Positions 37,576-49,543 are shown, counted from the first letter of the stretch. The stretch: DNA of 64,000 nucleotides from Rhizobium oryzihabitans (GCF_010669145.1 NZ_CP048632.1:2428001-2492000); one strand, 5' to 3'. Translations and numbers: made by a program. Notes: a model not told the origin generated them from the letters alone.

Positions 37576-38523
37576 TCATGCGCGCGGGTGGGCATTATCA
37601 TATATTTCCAGCAATCTTGCGGTATCGACGCCGGTATAGATCTGCGTGGTGGAAAGGCTGGCGTGGCCGAGCAGCTCCTGAATGGTGCGAAGATCGCCGC
37701 CGCCGGCCAGAAGATGGGTGGCGAAGGAGTGGCGCAGCGCATGCGGCGTGGCGTTTTCCGGCAGGCCGAAAGCGCCGCGCAATTTCTGCATTTCGCGCTG
37801 GATGATGGCAGGCTGCAGCTTGCCGCCGCGCGCACCGAGGAACAGCGGTTGATCCGCCGCCAGATGATAGGGGCAGAGTTTCTTGTAGGCTTCGACCGCT
37901 TCCGTTACCACCGCCAACAGGGGAACGATCCGGGTCTTGTTGCCTTTGCCGGTGATGCGAAGGCTGCGCGCACCGGGCGGGAAATCGGCCGGAATGAGCC
38001 CCAGCGCTTCTGAAATGCGAAGGCCGCAGCCATAAAGCAGCGAGAGGACGGCGGCGTTGCGGGCAGCAATCCACGGCTCTTCGTTCAATTGCGCCTCGGC
38101 GGTGGTGATCTTCAGCGCCTGCCGGTCGGTCAGCGGCTTAGGCAGTGATTTTGGCTGTTTCGGCGCGCGCATGGCAGTGGCGCCCGCCGCATTCACCAGA
38201 CCTTTCTTTTGTAGATAGTGAAGAAAGGAGCGCAGGCCTGCCAGATGGCGACCAAGTGAGCGCGCGCCGGCACCTTCCCTGCGGCGGCTGGCCAGAAAGG
38301 CACGAAGATCGACCGGGCGCAGATCGGCTATATCCGCAATGGCTGTGGGCTTGCCAATATAACCGGTGAGGAATGTCAAAAACTGGCGGGTGTCGCGCTC
38401 ATAGGCCTCGACGGTGTTGTCTGAAAGACGACGTTCGCCCGCGATCGAGGCAAGCCAGGACTGGCGCTCGTTCAGGAGATCGGGTTCGGCAAAAGTCAGG
38501 ATTTCAGTCACGGGGCGCTCCAT
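37576..38523 (-). CDS. xerC: Tyrosine recombinase XerC
   Basis: A 315-residue site-specific recombinase with the SAM-like N-terminal DNA-binding domain (SDNTVEAYERDTRQFL) and the full catalytic set: Arg in CGLRISEALGL, Lys in ITGKGNKTR, HALRHSFATHL (His and Arg), His in LLGHASLSTT, and the nucleophile Tyr in QIYTGVD. Xer recombinases resolve chromosome dimers at dif. I chose ATG 38523 because AGGAG lies just upstream; a TTG at 38535 is also in frame. XerC rather than XerD is favoured by position next to priA, which is typical in Rhizobiales. Confidence 0.92.
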   Translation of the reverse strand: MERPVTEILTFAEPDLLNERQSWLASIAGERRLSDNTVEAYERDTRQFLTFLTGYIGKPTAIADIADLRPVDLRAFLASRRREGAGARSLGRHLAGLRSFLHYLQKKGLVNAAGATAMRAPKQPKSLPKPLTDRQALKITTAEAQLNEEPWIAARNAAVLSLLYGCGLRISEALGLIPADFPPGARSLRITGKGNKTRIVPLLAVVTEAVEAYKKLCPYHLAADQPLFLGARGGKLQPAIIQREMQKLRGAFGLPENATPHALRHSFATHLLAGGGDLRTIQELLGHASLSTTQIYTGVDTARLLEIYDNAHPRA

Positions 38524-38668
38524 TCCTCTCCTCAAAGCTATGCTCTTATGGTCAGCATTTGGTTAAGGCCCGCGTCTGCGCTTTCTATCTGGCGTGGACT
38601 TTGCGGGAGCCAGACATTACATCCGGGCGGTTTCCTTTTTCACCTCGCCGGGGCATGGTCGCCACATC

Positions 38669-40884
38669 ATGGCAAAAGATTCGTCCGATCTGTTTGGGGC
38701 TCTGTTCGACCCGCCGTCGCCCACGCGCACGGTGCCCGTTCTCGTGCCCATGCCGGCGCCGGGACCCTACAGTTACGCCGTGCCTGAAGATATGGTCGTG
38801 GAGACCGGCTCCGTCGTTCAGGTGCCGCTCGGCCCGAGGCAGGTCTTCGGCGTGGTGTGGGACGATGCCGGAGAAAAGAGCGTCGATCCGAAGAAGCTGC
38901 GGCCCATCACCAAAAGTTTCGAGTGCCCGCCGCTGAAAACGGAAATGCGGCGTTTCATCGACTGGGTTGCCGCCTATACGCTTTCTCCCCCGGCCTTGTG
39001 GCGCGCATGGCGCTTCGAGCGCCCGCCGCCTTCGATCCCGAGCCGATGATCGAGGGACTGCGACTGACCGAAGGCAGGCCGGAACGTCTGACGCCTGCCC
39101 GCGAGAGGGTGATGGAACTGGCGGCCGAGGGGCACGGCTGGACGAAGAGCGGGCTTGCCCATGCAGCCGGCGTCTCCACCAGCGTTGTCGACGGTCTCGT
39201 CAAGCAGGGTGTGTTCGAGACGGTTTTTCTGCCCGCGCCGCCCGTGGTCGCTGAACCTGATCCTGATTATGCCGAGCCTCGACTGGAAGGCCCCCAGAAA
39301 CAGGCGGCATCGGAAATTCTTGAGGATGTTCGCAAGGGCGGTTTTCATGTTTCGCTGATCGACGGCGTGACCGGCTCGGGCAAGACGGAGGTCTATTTCG
39401 AAGCCGTGGCCGAGACGCTGAGGAAGGGCAAGCAGGTCCTTATCCTGCTACCCGAAATCGCGCTAACGGCGGCGTTTCTGGATCGATTTCACGATCGCTT
39501 CGGTGCACGGCCGGCGGAATGGCATTCGGATCTGTCGCCGCGCATGCGCGAAAAGGTCTGGCGTCAGGCCGTGACGGGCGAGGTGAAGGTGGTTGCCGGT
39601 GCCCGCTCGGCGCTTTTTCTCCCCTTCGACAATCTTGGTCTCATCATCGTCGATGAAGAGCACGATCCGGCCTACAAGCAGGAGGACCGCGTCTATTATA
39701 ATGCCCGCGACATGGCAGTGGTGAGAGCAAGGATCGCGGATTTCCCGGTGGTGCTGGTGTCCGCTACGCCCTCGGTGGAAAGCCAGGTCAATGGCAGTTC
39801 TGGCCGCTACAATACCATCCACCTGCACACCCGCTTCGGCGATGCGGCGATGCCCGACCTGCACCTTGTCGATATGCGCCGCCATCCGCCGGAAAGGGGA
39901 GGGTTCCTGTCACCCGTCCTGCTGCGCGGCATCGGCAAGACTATCGAGAAGGGTGAGCAGGCTCTGCTTTTCCTCAATCGCCGGGGTTATGCGCCATTGA
40001 CGCTCTGCCGGGTCTGCGGCCACCGTTTCCAGTGCCCGCAATGTTCCAGCTGGCTGGTGGAGCACCGGTTCCGCAACCAGTTACAATGCCACCAGTGCGG
40101 TCACAGCGAGCCGACGCCCGACCATTGCCCGGAATGCGGTACCTTCGATCATCTGGTCGCCTGCGGGCCGGGGGTGGAGCGGATCGCTGAGGAAGTGGAG
40201 AGACATTTCCCCGAGGCCCGGACCATTGTCCTCTCTTCCGATCTCATGGGCGTCAAGCGGCTGCGTCTGGAGCTTGAGGCCATCGTCAAGGGGGAGGCTG
40301 ATATCGTCATTGGCACGCAGCTCGTCGCCAAGGGACATAACTTTCCCCTGATGACGCTTGTCGGCATTGTCGATGCCGATCTCGGCCTTGCCAACGGTGA
40401 TCCGCGCGCGGCGGAGCGAACGTTTCAGCTGCTCTCGCAGGTGACAGGGCGCGCCGGGCGCACGGGCTTGAAGAGCCATGGCCTGTTGCAGACCTATCAG
40501 CCGCAGCATCCCGTCATGCAGGCGATCGTTTCAGGGGATGCATCGGCCTTCTACGAAAGGGAGATCGTGGAACGGGAAAAGGCCGTTCTGCCGCCCTTCG
40601 GGCGTCTTGCCTCGGTCATTGTCTCCGCCGATACGCGCGCTGAGGCCGAAACCCACGCGCGGGGCTTGAGGGCGGCGGCACCGCAGGTGACAGGCATCAT
40701 GCTGCTTGGCCCGGCAGAAGCGCCGCTGGCGCTCATCCGTGGTCGGCACCGTTTCCGTCTGCTGGTGCACGGGCGGCGCAATTCCGACATGCAATCCTTC
40801 CTTCGAACGCTCCTGGCCAATGGCCCGAAGGAGCGGGGCAGCGTGCATGTCCAGCTCGATATCGATCCGCAAAGTTTCCTTTGA
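38669..40884 (+). pseudogene. priA: Primosomal protein N' (replication restart helicase PriA), frameshifted as sequenced
   Basis: The frame from ATG 38669 encodes the PriA N-terminal domain to ...WVAAYTLSPP and then shifts; the +2 frame continues GLVARMALRAPAAFDPEP and the whole helicase to 40884. One added C in the C-run at 38987-38991 restores a 738-residue protein, the normal length. The helicase part is intact: Walker A GVTGSGKTE, the DEEH box, and paired zinc-binding cysteines in CRVCGHRFQCPQC and CHQCGHSEPTPDHCPECG. Because PriA is needed for replication restart, a real null mutation is unlikely and a base-calling error is favoured. It diverges from xerC across 145 bases. Confidence 0.9.
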
Positions 40885-40964
40885 ACTTTATCAACAGGGG
40901 CGTTTTCCCGCTGTCATGACCGTGTCATAACGCAGCAGGCGAAAAGAATGATTTGGGGAACGAG

Positions 40965-41351
40965 ATGGAGTTTTATTTTCCCGCCGAGTTCGGCGAGCAG
41001 CTGGCCTTTGGAGCGGCTGCGATATCGGCCGTGATCGGCCTGTTTTTCATGTTTGCACCGGGCATGACGCTGCGCGCCTTCGGCCTGCAACCGGCTGGCG
41101 AGCGCAGGGACGGTTACACGCTCGTGCGCTCCTCGCTTGCCGGTTTTTATCTCGGCCTCGGCGCTGCCGCTCTGCTTCTGGCGCAGCCGATGGTCTATCT
41201 TGCTTTCGGCGCGGCCTTCGCCCTGAGTGTCTTCGGTGGCATTCTCTCCATTCTCTCCGATGGAGGCGCAACCATGCGAAATTGCTTACTCATGGTTGTG
41301 CATTTTCTCCTGGCCGCATTGTCGTTGAGCTACGTGTTTGGACTGGTCTAA
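40965..41351 (+). CDS. Small four-helix membrane protein of unknown function
   Basis: A 128-residue integral membrane protein with helices at about 14-33, 52-72, 75-95 and 103-125. The N-terminus MEFYFPAEFGEQLAFGAAA and the AFGLQPAGERRDGYTLVRSS loop resemble rhizobial proteins annotated as AGROH133-type or DUF4345-like, but I cannot assign a role. ATG 40965 is preceded by GGGGAACGAG. It lies between priA and the ATP synthase operon on the same strand, without an obvious tie to either. Confidence 0.75.
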   Translation: MEFYFPAEFGEQLAFGAAAISAVIGLFFMFAPGMTLRAFGLQPAGERRDGYTLVRSSLAGFYLGLGAAALLLAQPMVYLAFGAAFALSVFGGILSILSDGGATMRNCLLMVVHFLLAALSLSYVFGLV

Positions 41352-41612
41352 GCCGGGCTTTTTGGCTTTTCTGCCGCACCAGACCCGCATCCTGAGCGAA
41401 ATCGGAAAATTTAAACGCATTCCCCCTTGCCCAAACGGCGCTTTCCGCTATTACGCGTGTTGCGAGTCCCGGCGTCCTATGCTAGACGGACCGCGAAATT
41501 GGGAAAAGGCAGGGGGGAATTCCGGTCTTTTTCGGGGAAATTGAAACGATTTCAAGAATTTGATGCGGTGGATCGCCACCGTTGATAATCTTGGACGATT
41601 AGCAGGGAAAAA

Positions 41613-42179
41613 GTGCCCGTGGCAGATACCTCCCATGGAACATCCGGTGTAGCGGAAAGGTATGCGTCGTCGCTTTTCGAGCTTGCTTTGGAAGCGGGTG
41701 CGGTCGAAGCGGTTGGAGCCGATCTGGACAAGTTCGGCGCACTTCTCGACGAGAGCGACGATTTGAAGCGTCTGGTTGCGAGCCCGGTGTTTTCCGCCGA
41801 GGATCAGTTCAAGGCAATCACCGCAATCTGCGAAAAGGCCGGCATTGCGGGTCTTGCCGTCAATTTCCTCAAGGTCGTTGCCAATAATCGCCGTCTCTTT
41901 GCCGTTCCCGGCATGATCCGCGCCTACCGCACCATTGCCGCTGCCCATCGCGGCGAAATCACCGCCGAGGTCACCTCGGCACATGCGCTCGACGAGGCGC
42001 AGGAAACTGAACTGAAAGCGGCGCTGAAGAGCGTTACCGGCAAGGATGTGACGATTTCCGTTACCGTCGATCCGTCGATCCTCGGTGGTCTGATCGTCAA
42101 GGTCGGTTCCCGCCAGATCGATACGTCTCTTCGCACCAAACTTTCCACCCTTAAGCTTGCACTGAAAGAGGTTGGCTGA
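41613..42179 (+). CDS. atpH: ATP synthase F1 subunit delta
   Basis: A 188-residue delta (OSCP-like) subunit that joins the F1 head to the peripheral stalk. Landmarks are [17 protein letters not shown] near the start, the central [19 protein letters not shown], and the C-terminal [21 protein letters not shown]. The start is a GTG, either 41613 or 41619, after an AGCAGGG ribosome site. First gene of atpHAGDC; its stop overlaps the atpA start by one base. The 261-base gap upstream should hold the operon promoter, but I could not assign it. As usual in alphaproteobacteria, the F0 genes are elsewhere. Confidence 0.97.
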   Translation: MPVADTSHGTSGVAERYASSLFELALEAGAVEAVGADLDKFGALLDESDDLKRLVASPVFSAEDQFKAITAICEKAGIAGLAVNFLKVVANNRRLFAVPGMIRAYRTIAAAHRGEITAEVTSAHALDEAQETELKAALKSVTGKDVTISVTVDPSILGGLIVKVGSRQIDTSLRTKLSTLKLALKEVG

Positions 42180-43708
42180 TGGATATCCGCGCCGCGGAAA
42201 TTTCCGCAATTCTGAAAGATCAAATCAAAAATTTCGGCAACGAGGCGGAAGTCTCGGAAGTCGGTCAGGTGCTTTCCGTCGGTGACGGTATCGCCCGCGT
42301 TTACGGCCTCGACAATGTTCAGGCTGGCGAAATGGTCGAGTTTCCCGGCGGCATTCGCGGCATGGCGCTCAACCTCGAAGCCGACAACGTCGGTGTGGTT
42401 ATCTTCGGTTCGGACCGTGACATCAAGGAAGGCGACACCGTAAAGCGGACTGGCGCTATCGTTGACGTTCCCGTCGGCCCGGAACTGCTCGGCCGCGTCG
42501 TTGACGCGCTTGGCAACCCGATCGACGGCAAGGGCCCGATCAATGCCGCCAAGCGTTCGCGCGTTGACGTCAAGGCTCCCGGCATCATTCCGCGCAAGTC
42601 GGTTCATGAGCCGATGTCGACCGGCCTCAAGGCCATCGACGCCCTCATCCCGGTTGGCCGCGGCCAGCGCGAGCTCGTCATCGGCGACCGCCAGACCGGC
42701 AAGACCGCGATCATTCTCGACACGATCCTGAACCAGAAGGCCATTCACGATAATGGCCCTGACGGCGATAAGCTTTATTGCGTTTACGTCGCTATCGGTC
42801 AGAAGCGTTCGACCGTTGCCCAGTTCGTGAAGGTTCTGGAAGAGCGCGGCGCGCTGCAGTATTCGATCATCGTTGCTGCTACCGCTTCCGACCCGGCTCC
42901 GATGCAGTACCTCGCTCCGTTTGCTGGTTGCGCCATGGGTGAGTACTTCCGTGACAACGGCAAGCACGCTCTCATCGGCTATGACGACCTTTCCAAGCAG
43001 GCCGTTGCCTACCGTCAGATGTCGCTCCTGCTGCGCCGTCCTCCGGGCCGCGAAGCTTATCCGGGCGACGTTTTCTACCTTCACTCCCGTCTTCTGGAGC
43101 GCGCTGCAAAGCTCTCCGACGAAATGGGCGCCGGTTCGCTGACGGCTCTGCCTGTTATCGAAACCCAGGGTAACGACGTTTCGGCGTTCATTCCGACCAA
43201 CGTGATCTCGATCACCGACGGCCAGATCTTCCTTGAAACCGACCTGTTCTACCAGGGCATTCGTCCGGCCGTTAACGTCGGTCTGTCGGTTTCGCGCGTT
43301 GGCTCCGCCGCCCAGATCAAGGCGATGAAGCAGGTTGCCGGTTCGATCAAGGGCGAGCTTGCCCAGTATCGCGAAATGGCCGCCTTTGCCCAGTTCGGCT
43401 CGGACCTCGACGCTTCCACGCAGCGCCTGCTCAACCGCGGCGCCCGCCTGACAGAGCTTCTGAAGCAGCCGCAGTTCTCTCCGCTCAAGACGGAAGAACA
43501 GGTCGCGGTGATCTTCGCCGGTGTCAACGGCTACCTCGACAAGATCCCGGTCGCACAGGTCGGCAAGTTCGAGCAGGGTTTCCTCTCCTACCTCCGCTCG
43601 GAAGGTAAGGCGATCCTCGACACCATCCGCACGGAAAAGGCAATCAGCGACGATACCAAGGGCAAGCTCAAGGGCGCTCTCGATACCTTCGCGAAGTCTT
43701 TCTCGTAA
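42179..43708 (+). CDS. atpA: ATP synthase F1 subunit alpha
   Basis: A 509-residue regulatory subunit of the F1 hexamer. The P-loop [10 protein letters not shown] is at about residues 169-178, and the arginine-finger region [13 protein letters not shown] is intact. Length is standard. It overlaps atpH by one base (TGATG) and precedes atpG by 30 bases. Confidence 0.99.
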   Translation: MDIRAAEISAILKDQIKNFGNEAEVSEVGQVLSVGDGIARVYGLDNVQAGEMVEFPGGIRGMALNLEADNVGVVIFGSDRDIKEGDTVKRTGAIVDVPVGPELLGRVVDALGNPIDGKGPINAAKRSRVDVKAPGIIPRKSVHEPMSTGLKAIDALIPVGRGQRELVIGDRQTGKTAIILDTILNQKAIHDNGPDGDKLYCVYVAIGQKRSTVAQFVKVLEERGALQYSIIVAATASDPAPMQYLAPFAGCAMGEYFRDNGKHALIGYDDLSKQAVAYRQMSLLLRRPPGREAYPGDVFYLHSRLLERAAKLSDEMGAGSLTALPVIETQGNDVSAFIPTNVISITDGQIFLETDLFYQGIRPAVNVGLSVSRVGSAAQIKAMKQVAGSIKGELAQYREMAAFAQFGSDLDASTQRLLNRGARLTELLKQPQFSPLKTEEQVAVIFAGVNGYLDKIPVAQVGKFEQGFLSYLRSEGKAILDTIRTEKAISDDTKGKLKGALDTFAKSFS

Positions 43709-43738
43709 TTAGGGCTCTTTTACTCGGACGGATAACGG

Positions 43739-44617
43739 ATGCCTTCACTTAAGGATCTGAAAAACCGCATTGCCTCCGTGAAGGCGACGCAGAAGATTAC
43801 CAAGGCGATGAAAATGGTCGCCGCGGCGAAGCTTCGGCGCGCCCAGGAAGCTGCGGAGGCCGCCCGGCCTTATTCTCAGCGCATGAGCGCCGTTCTTGCC
43901 AACATCGCCAAGGCGGTTGAGGCGGACGTTGCTCCGGCGCTGATGACCGGCACCGGCAAGGACGACGTGCATCTGCTCGTCGTCTGCACGGCCGAACGTG
44001 GTCTTTGCGGCGGTTTCAACTCGCAAATCGCCCGTTTTGCCCGCGATCAGGCCCGCAAGCTGATTTCCGAAGGCAAGACGGTCAAGATCATCACGGTCGG
44101 CAAGAAGGGTTATGACAGCCTTCGCCGCGAATTTGCAGCCAACATCATCGAGCGCATTGAACTGCGCGACGTGAAGAAGGTCGGTTTTGAAAACGCCGAC
44201 CAGATCGCCAAGAAGGTGATCTCGCTCTTCAACGCGGGTGAATTCGACGTCTGCACTCTGATCTATTCGGAGTTCAAGTCCGTCATCAGCCAGATCCCGA
44301 CCGGCCTGCAGCTCATTCCGGCCGCAACGCCTGTTGTGGAAGAGGATGAAGTGACGCAGAGCGCCGTCTACGAATATGAGCCGGATGCGGCTTCTATTCT
44401 GGAAGACCTTATTCCGCGCAACATTTCGGTTCAGGTTTTCCGGGCTCTGCTCGAAAACGTTGCCGGTGAAATGGGCGCCAAGATGAGCGCGATGGATAAT
44501 GCAACGCGCAATGCCGGTGAGATGATCAACAAGCTGACGCTTTCCTACAACCGTCAGCGCCAGGCTCAGATCACCAAGGAACTCATTGAAATCATTTCGG
44601 GCGCGGAAGCGCTCTGA
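43739..44617 (+). CDS. atpG: ATP synthase F1 subunit gamma
   Basis: A 292-residue rotor shaft protein. It begins [36 protein letters not shown]'s typical N-terminal helix (residues 1-36), has the [10 protein letters not shown] motif near residue 86, and ends with the paired helix [19 protein letters not shown] segment ([18 protein letters not shown]). It couples proton flow to conformational change in the alpha3-beta3 head. Gaps to atpA and atpD are 30 and 23 bases. Confidence 0.98.
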   Translation: MPSLKDLKNRIASVKATQKITKAMKMVAAAKLRRAQEAAEAARPYSQRMSAVLANIAKAVEADVAPALMTGTGKDDVHLLVVCTAERGLCGGFNSQIARFARDQARKLISEGKTVKIITVGKKGYDSLRREFAANIIERIELRDVKKVGFENADQIAKKVISLFNAGEFDVCTLIYSEFKSVISQIPTGLQLIPAATPVVEEDEVTQSAVYEYEPDAASILEDLIPRNISVQVFRALLENVAGEMGAKMSAMDNATRNAGEMINKLTLSYNRQRQAQITKELIEIISGAEAL

Positions 44618-44622
44618 GGTAA

Positions 44623-46095
<1,473 letters not shown>

Positions 46096-46108
46096 TCATG
46101 AATTGGCG

Positions 46109-46131
46109 GGCGCGTGGTTCAACCGCGCGCC
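46109..46131 (+). other. Intercistronic hairpin between atpD and atpC
   Basis: GGCGCGTGGT and ACCGCGCGCC pair over 10 positions (one T-G wobble) around a TCA loop, 13 bases after the atpD stop. There is no T-tract, so it is not a full terminator. The palindrome TTGCCGGCAA follows at 46132-46141. It may stabilise upstream mRNA or lower atpC expression. Confidence 0.65.
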
Positions 46132-46224
46132 TTGCCGGCAATGACGGCGAAACCGAAATGGTGAGGCCGGCGTTGTAAAAGACAAGTCCGTGACGCCCGC
46201 GTAATTGAAAAGAAGTGAATAGCC

Positions 46225-46635
46225 ATGGCTGACAGTTTCAAATTCGATCTCGTTTCCCCGGAACGTCTGCTCGTTTCCGAAACGGTTACGGAAGTCGTCA
46301 TCCCGGCTACGCTGGGTGAGATGACGGTGCTGGCCAATCACGCGCCGACCATGACGACGATCAAGCCGGGTCTGGTGACGGTGAAGTTTGCCTCCGGTGA
46401 AACGCATAAATACGTCGTTTTCGGCGGTTTTGCCGATATTCTTCCGACGGGTTGCACGCTTCTGGCGGAATCCGCCGTTTCGGCCGACGATATGTCCCCC
46501 GATACGCTGCAGAAGCGCATCGATGCGGCCAAGGCTGAAATCGAAGAAGGCAATCACCAGCACGAGCATCTGACCAAGCTTGAGAAGCATCTTTACGAAC
46601 TGACGAACCTGCATGAGGTTCTCGTCGCTGCTTGA
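46225..46635 (+). CDS. atpC: ATP synthase F1 subunit epsilon
   Basis: A 136-residue protein with the N-terminal beta-sandwich (FKFDLVSPERLLVSETVTEVVIPATLGEMTVLANHAP) described by its landmarks VSPERLL and GEMTVLANHAP, and a short helical C-terminus rich in Lys, Glu and His. Epsilon completes the rotor and can inhibit ATP hydrolysis. Last gene of atpHAGDC, with a terminator 50 bases downstream. Confidence 0.97.
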   Translation: MADSFKFDLVSPERLLVSETVTEVVIPATLGEMTVLANHAPTMTTIKPGLVTVKFASGETHKYVVFGGFADILPTGCTLLAESAVSADDMSPDTLQKRIDAAKAEIEEGNHQHEHLTKLEKHLYELTNLHEVLVAA

Positions 46636-46685
46636 AAGCACCGGGCGGGTTCGAAAGAATGACTGCCCACACAATATCAAACCAG

Positions 46686-46713
46686 AAAAGCGGCCGCTTC
46701 GGTCGCTTTTTTG
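46686..46713 (+). terminator. Rho-independent terminator of the atp operon
   Basis: AAAAGCGGCC and GGTCGCTTTT pair over 10 positions (one G-T wobble) around GCTTC and run into TTTTTTGTTTT. It lies 50 bases after atpC. Confidence 0.9.
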
Positions 46714-46838
46714 TTTTAAGCCGGTGCCTGTCTCTCGGGATGAGGGGAAGAAGTCCCCCTCCGTAAGGTCCCTGCCTCGATCGACGCGCTCAACGGCCTG
46801 AAATAGATTCCGATTTTCCGGGCCTTGGGCTAGAGGTG

Positions 46839-47717
46839 ATGTTGAGAAGAAATGCAGCTTCTGTCAGCCGCGAGCGGAGAGAGGTGCCTTCTTGCAATGG
46901 AGGGATGATCGTGTCGGCAAAGGCAAGTTACCGAAGGGTCGCAAGAACTGCCCTACGACAGGGCACAGTCGCCGCGGGTGAGCGATCCGTTCCGGAAGAG
47001 GTGCCCGTTGCCTTTTCTTATGGTGGCAGCACCCATGCCGTGATGATGGCGAGCCCAGCCGATCTTGTCGATTTCGCCATCGGCTTCAGCCTCACCGAGG
47101 GTATCATATCGGCGCGTTCGGAAATCCTCTCGGTAGAGGTGATCGAAGCGGGGCAAGGTTATGATCTCCAGGTGGATCTGCGGGATGCAGAAGCAGACGC
47201 CCTGCGCGCGAGACGGCGGCATATGGCGGGTCCGGTTGGCTGCGGTCTGTGTGGTATCGAATCCATCGAACAGGCCGTGCGCCTCGTACCGGATTTGAGT
47301 GGCGCGAAACTATCCGTTGAGGGTCACGAGATCGTCGCCGCAATGAAGGCGCTCAATGATGCGCAAGACCTCAACCGCGAGACGAGGGCCGTTCACGGTG
47401 CGGGGTTCTATAATCCCGAAAAGGGTCTGCTTGCTGCGCGCGAGGATGTCGGCCGCCATAATGCGCTCGACAAGCTTGCCGGCGCTGTCGTCAACGCCGG
47501 CATATCAGCCAGGGCGGGCATCGTGGCTGTCACCAGCCGCCTGTCGGTGGAAATGGTTCAGAAGACGGCGATCCTTGGCAGTCCCGTTCTGGCGGCAATA
47601 TCGGCCCCCACCGCGCTTGCCATTGAAACCGCCGAGAGAGCAGGCATCACGCTCGTTGCGTTGGTGCGGGGTGAAGACTTCGAAATCTTCACCCGTGCGG
47701 ACCGCATTATTTTATAA
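46839..47717 (+). CDS. fdhD: Formate dehydrogenase accessory sulfurtransferase FdhD
   Basis: A 292-residue protein that passes sulfur to the molybdenum cofactor of formate dehydrogenase. The two active-site cysteines are in GCGLCGIE (about residues 134-141 of this start), preceded by DFAIGFSLTEGII and followed by HGAGFYNP and REDVGRHNALDKL, all family landmarks. The first 25-30 residues are not conserved, so a later start (GTG 46911, well spaced from GGAGGG) is possible. No formate dehydrogenase gene is in this window. Confidence 0.95.
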   Translation: MLRRNAASVSRERREVPSCNGGMIVSAKASYRRVARTALRQGTVAAGERSVPEEVPVAFSYGGSTHAVMMASPADLVDFAIGFSLTEGIISARSEILSVEVIEAGQGYDLQVDLRDAEADALRARRRHMAGPVGCGLCGIESIEQAVRLVPDLSGAKLSVEGHEIVAAMKALNDAQDLNRETRAVHGAGFYNPEKGLLAAREDVGRHNALDKLAGAVVNAGISARAGIVAVTSRLSVEMVQKTAILGSPVLAAISAPTALAIETAERAGITLVALVRGEDFEIFTRADRIIL

Positions 47718-47724
47718 CGCCAGG

Positions 47725-47747
47725 GGCCACCATCTGTCGGTGGCCTT
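47725..47747. terminator. Hairpin in the fdhD/chemoreceptor convergent gap
   Basis: GGCCACC-ATCTGTC-GGTGGCC is a perfect 7-base stem in the 53-base gap between convergent genes. It lacks a long T-tract on either strand, so termination is plausible but weak. Confidence 0.4.
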
Positions 47748-47770
47748 CCGGCCTGGTGCGGTGTTAATAT

Positions 47771-49543
47771 CTAAAACTCCGCCCATTCTGCCGCCACGTT
47801 CCCATGAGATCTCGCTGCGGAATATCGCTGTTGCGGTGCTGGCAGCCTGGTGACGATGGCTGGCTTTCTGTCGCCCGATTGCGCAGACGATGGCGAAGCC
47901 ACATGCGAGATTCTGAACTGACGCAGCAATTCGTGTAGCGTTTCAGCTTCATTGGCGAGGCCGTGGCTGGCGGCGGTGGTTTCCTCCACCATGGCGGCGT
48001 TTTTCTGGGTTGCCTGATCCATGACGTTAACGGCCTGGTTGATTTCCCTCAACCCATTCGCCTGTTCGCGCGAGGCTTCGACGATGGCCGAGACATTGGC
48101 ATCGATTTCGCCCATCTGGGACTGAATATCCCGCAGAGCACCGCCGGTTCTGCCGACCAGATCAACACCATTGGCCACCTGTTCGCGCGAGGTGTTGATA
48201 AGCGACTTGATTTCCTTGGCCGCAACGGCGGATCGTTGCGCAAGTTCCCGGACCTCCTGTGCCACGACAGCGAAACCCTTGCCCGCCTCACCGGCGCGGG
48301 CAGCTTCGACGCCTGCATTCAGGGCAAGAAGATTGGTCTGGAAGGCGATGTCGTCTATGACGCCGATAATGTTGGTGATTTCGCCGGAGGAGCGCGAAAT
48401 CGCATCCATAGCGGAAATTGCCTGCTGAACGATTTCACCGGAATGCTCGGCGTGATCTTTCGTGCGCAGCACCAGCTTCCCGGCCTCGCCGGCGCGCTGG
48501 CTGGCATCGGTGACGGTGGTGGTGATTTCCTCCAGCGCGGCTGCGGTTTCCTCCAGCGAGGCGGCCTGCTGTTCGGTGCGTTGCGAGAGCTGATCCGCAG
48601 CTATGCGTATCTCGCCCGAGCCGGATGCGATTGTCGAGGCGTTGTGGGCGATCGTCTGCATTGTGGTCTGGAGCTTGCCGACCACGTCGTTGAAGTCGTG
48701 CCGAAGCTTCTCCATGCTTGGCACGAAGCTATTGTCGAGCCGCTGCACCAGATCGCCCTCGGCCAGCGCCTGCAGGGCATCGGCAAGAACCGTAATGGCG
48801 CTCATGCGCGGCGTGACGTCGGTTGCAAATTTTACGACTTTCACCACCTTGCCCGCCTCATCCAGCACCGGATTATAGGCGGCCTGAATCCATATCTCCT
48901 TGCCGTTCTTTCCGTAGCGTACGAACTCGTCAGAAATGAATTCTCCCGATGCCAGCCGCGGCCAGAAATTGGCATAGGCCGGAGACGCTGCGTAAGCGGG
49001 ATCACAGAACATGCGGTGGTGCTTGCCCTCGATTTCCTTGAGGTCGTAATTCACCGTAGCGCAGAAATTCGGATTGGCGGTGATGATCGTGCCGTCGGGG
49101 AAAAATTCGATGGTGGCCTGAGAGCGGGAAAGCGCCTCGAGCTTGCCGGCGTCTTCGACGGCCTTGATCTTCTTGGCGGTGATATCGGTCGCGATTTTGA
49201 TGACCTTGTAGGGTTTGCCCGAACGGAAGACCGGGTTGTAGGACGCTTCGATCCAGATGACCGAACCGTCCTTGCGGATGCGGCGATATTCCTTGGCCTG
49301 AAATTCGCCTCGGCCGAGGGATTCCCAGAATTCCTGATAGCTGCGCGAGGCTGCGAGATCCCTGTCGCAAAAGATGCGATGATGTTTGCCGACGATCTCG
49401 GCGAGCTCATAGCCCAGCGCCTTGCAGAAATTGCTGTTTGCCGTGAGAATATTGCCTTCAAGATCGAATTCTATAACCGCCTGCGATCTGGATATCGCAT
49501 CGAGCATGTTTCGGTTATCTGCGCTTTTCCCTAACCCCAGCAT
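47771..49543 (-). CDS. Soluble PAS-domain methyl-accepting chemotaxis protein
   Basis: A 590-residue chemoreceptor with no membrane helix. Two PAS domains in tandem (about 15-110 and 135-232) each carry the unusual matching segment GKHHRIFCD or GKHHRMFCD, then a linker, and a signalling domain (about 300-520) with the conserved hairpin tip IIGVIDDIAFQTNLLALNAG and EVRELAQRSAVAAKEIK. The C-terminus EWAEF fits the W-x-x-F pentapeptide to which CheR binds. Cytoplasmic PAS receptors often sense redox or energy state; the ligand is not known. A CheW gene on the same strand lies 298 bases upstream. Function as an intracellular sensor is inferred. Confidence 0.93.
   Translation of the reverse strand: MLGLGKSADNRNMLDAISRSQAVIEFDLEGNILTANSNFCKALGYELAEIVGKHHRIFCDRDLAASRSYQEFWESLGRGEFQAKEYRRIRKDGSVIWIEASYNPVFRSGKPYKVIKIATDITAKKIKAVEDAGKLEALSRSQATIEFFPDGTIITANPNFCATVNYDLKEIEGKHHRMFCDPAYAASPAYANFWPRLASGEFISDEFVRYGKNGKEIWIQAAYNPVLDEAGKVVKVVKFATDVTPRMSAITVLADALQALAEGDLVQRLDNSFVPSMEKLRHDFNDVVGKLQTTMQTIAHNASTIASGSGEIRIAADQLSQRTEQQAASLEETAAALEEITTTVTDASQRAGEAGKLVLRTKDHAEHSGEIVQQAISAMDAISRSSGEITNIIGVIDDIAFQTNLLALNAGVEAARAGEAGKGFAVVAQEVRELAQRSAVAAKEIKSLINTSREQVANGVDLVGRTGGALRDIQSQMGEIDANVSAIVEASREQANGLREINQAVNVMDQATQKNAAMVEETTAASHGLANEAETLHELLRQFRISHVASPSSAQSGDRKPAIVTRLPAPQQRYSAARSHGNVAAEWAEF

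Noticed and set aside
41338..41544. 68-codon frame upstream of the atp operon
   Set aside because: Starts inside the preceding gene, odd composition, no conserved features; the region is more likely promoter and leader.
41352..41612. Possible atp promoter TTGCGA...TATGCT near 41460-41483
   Set aside because: The spacing of 12 bases is too short for a standard promoter, and no better pair could be chosen with confidence.
47963..49534. 523-codon open frame antisense to the chemoreceptor
   Set aside because: Lies within a clear chemoreceptor gene on the other strand and shows no protein family features.
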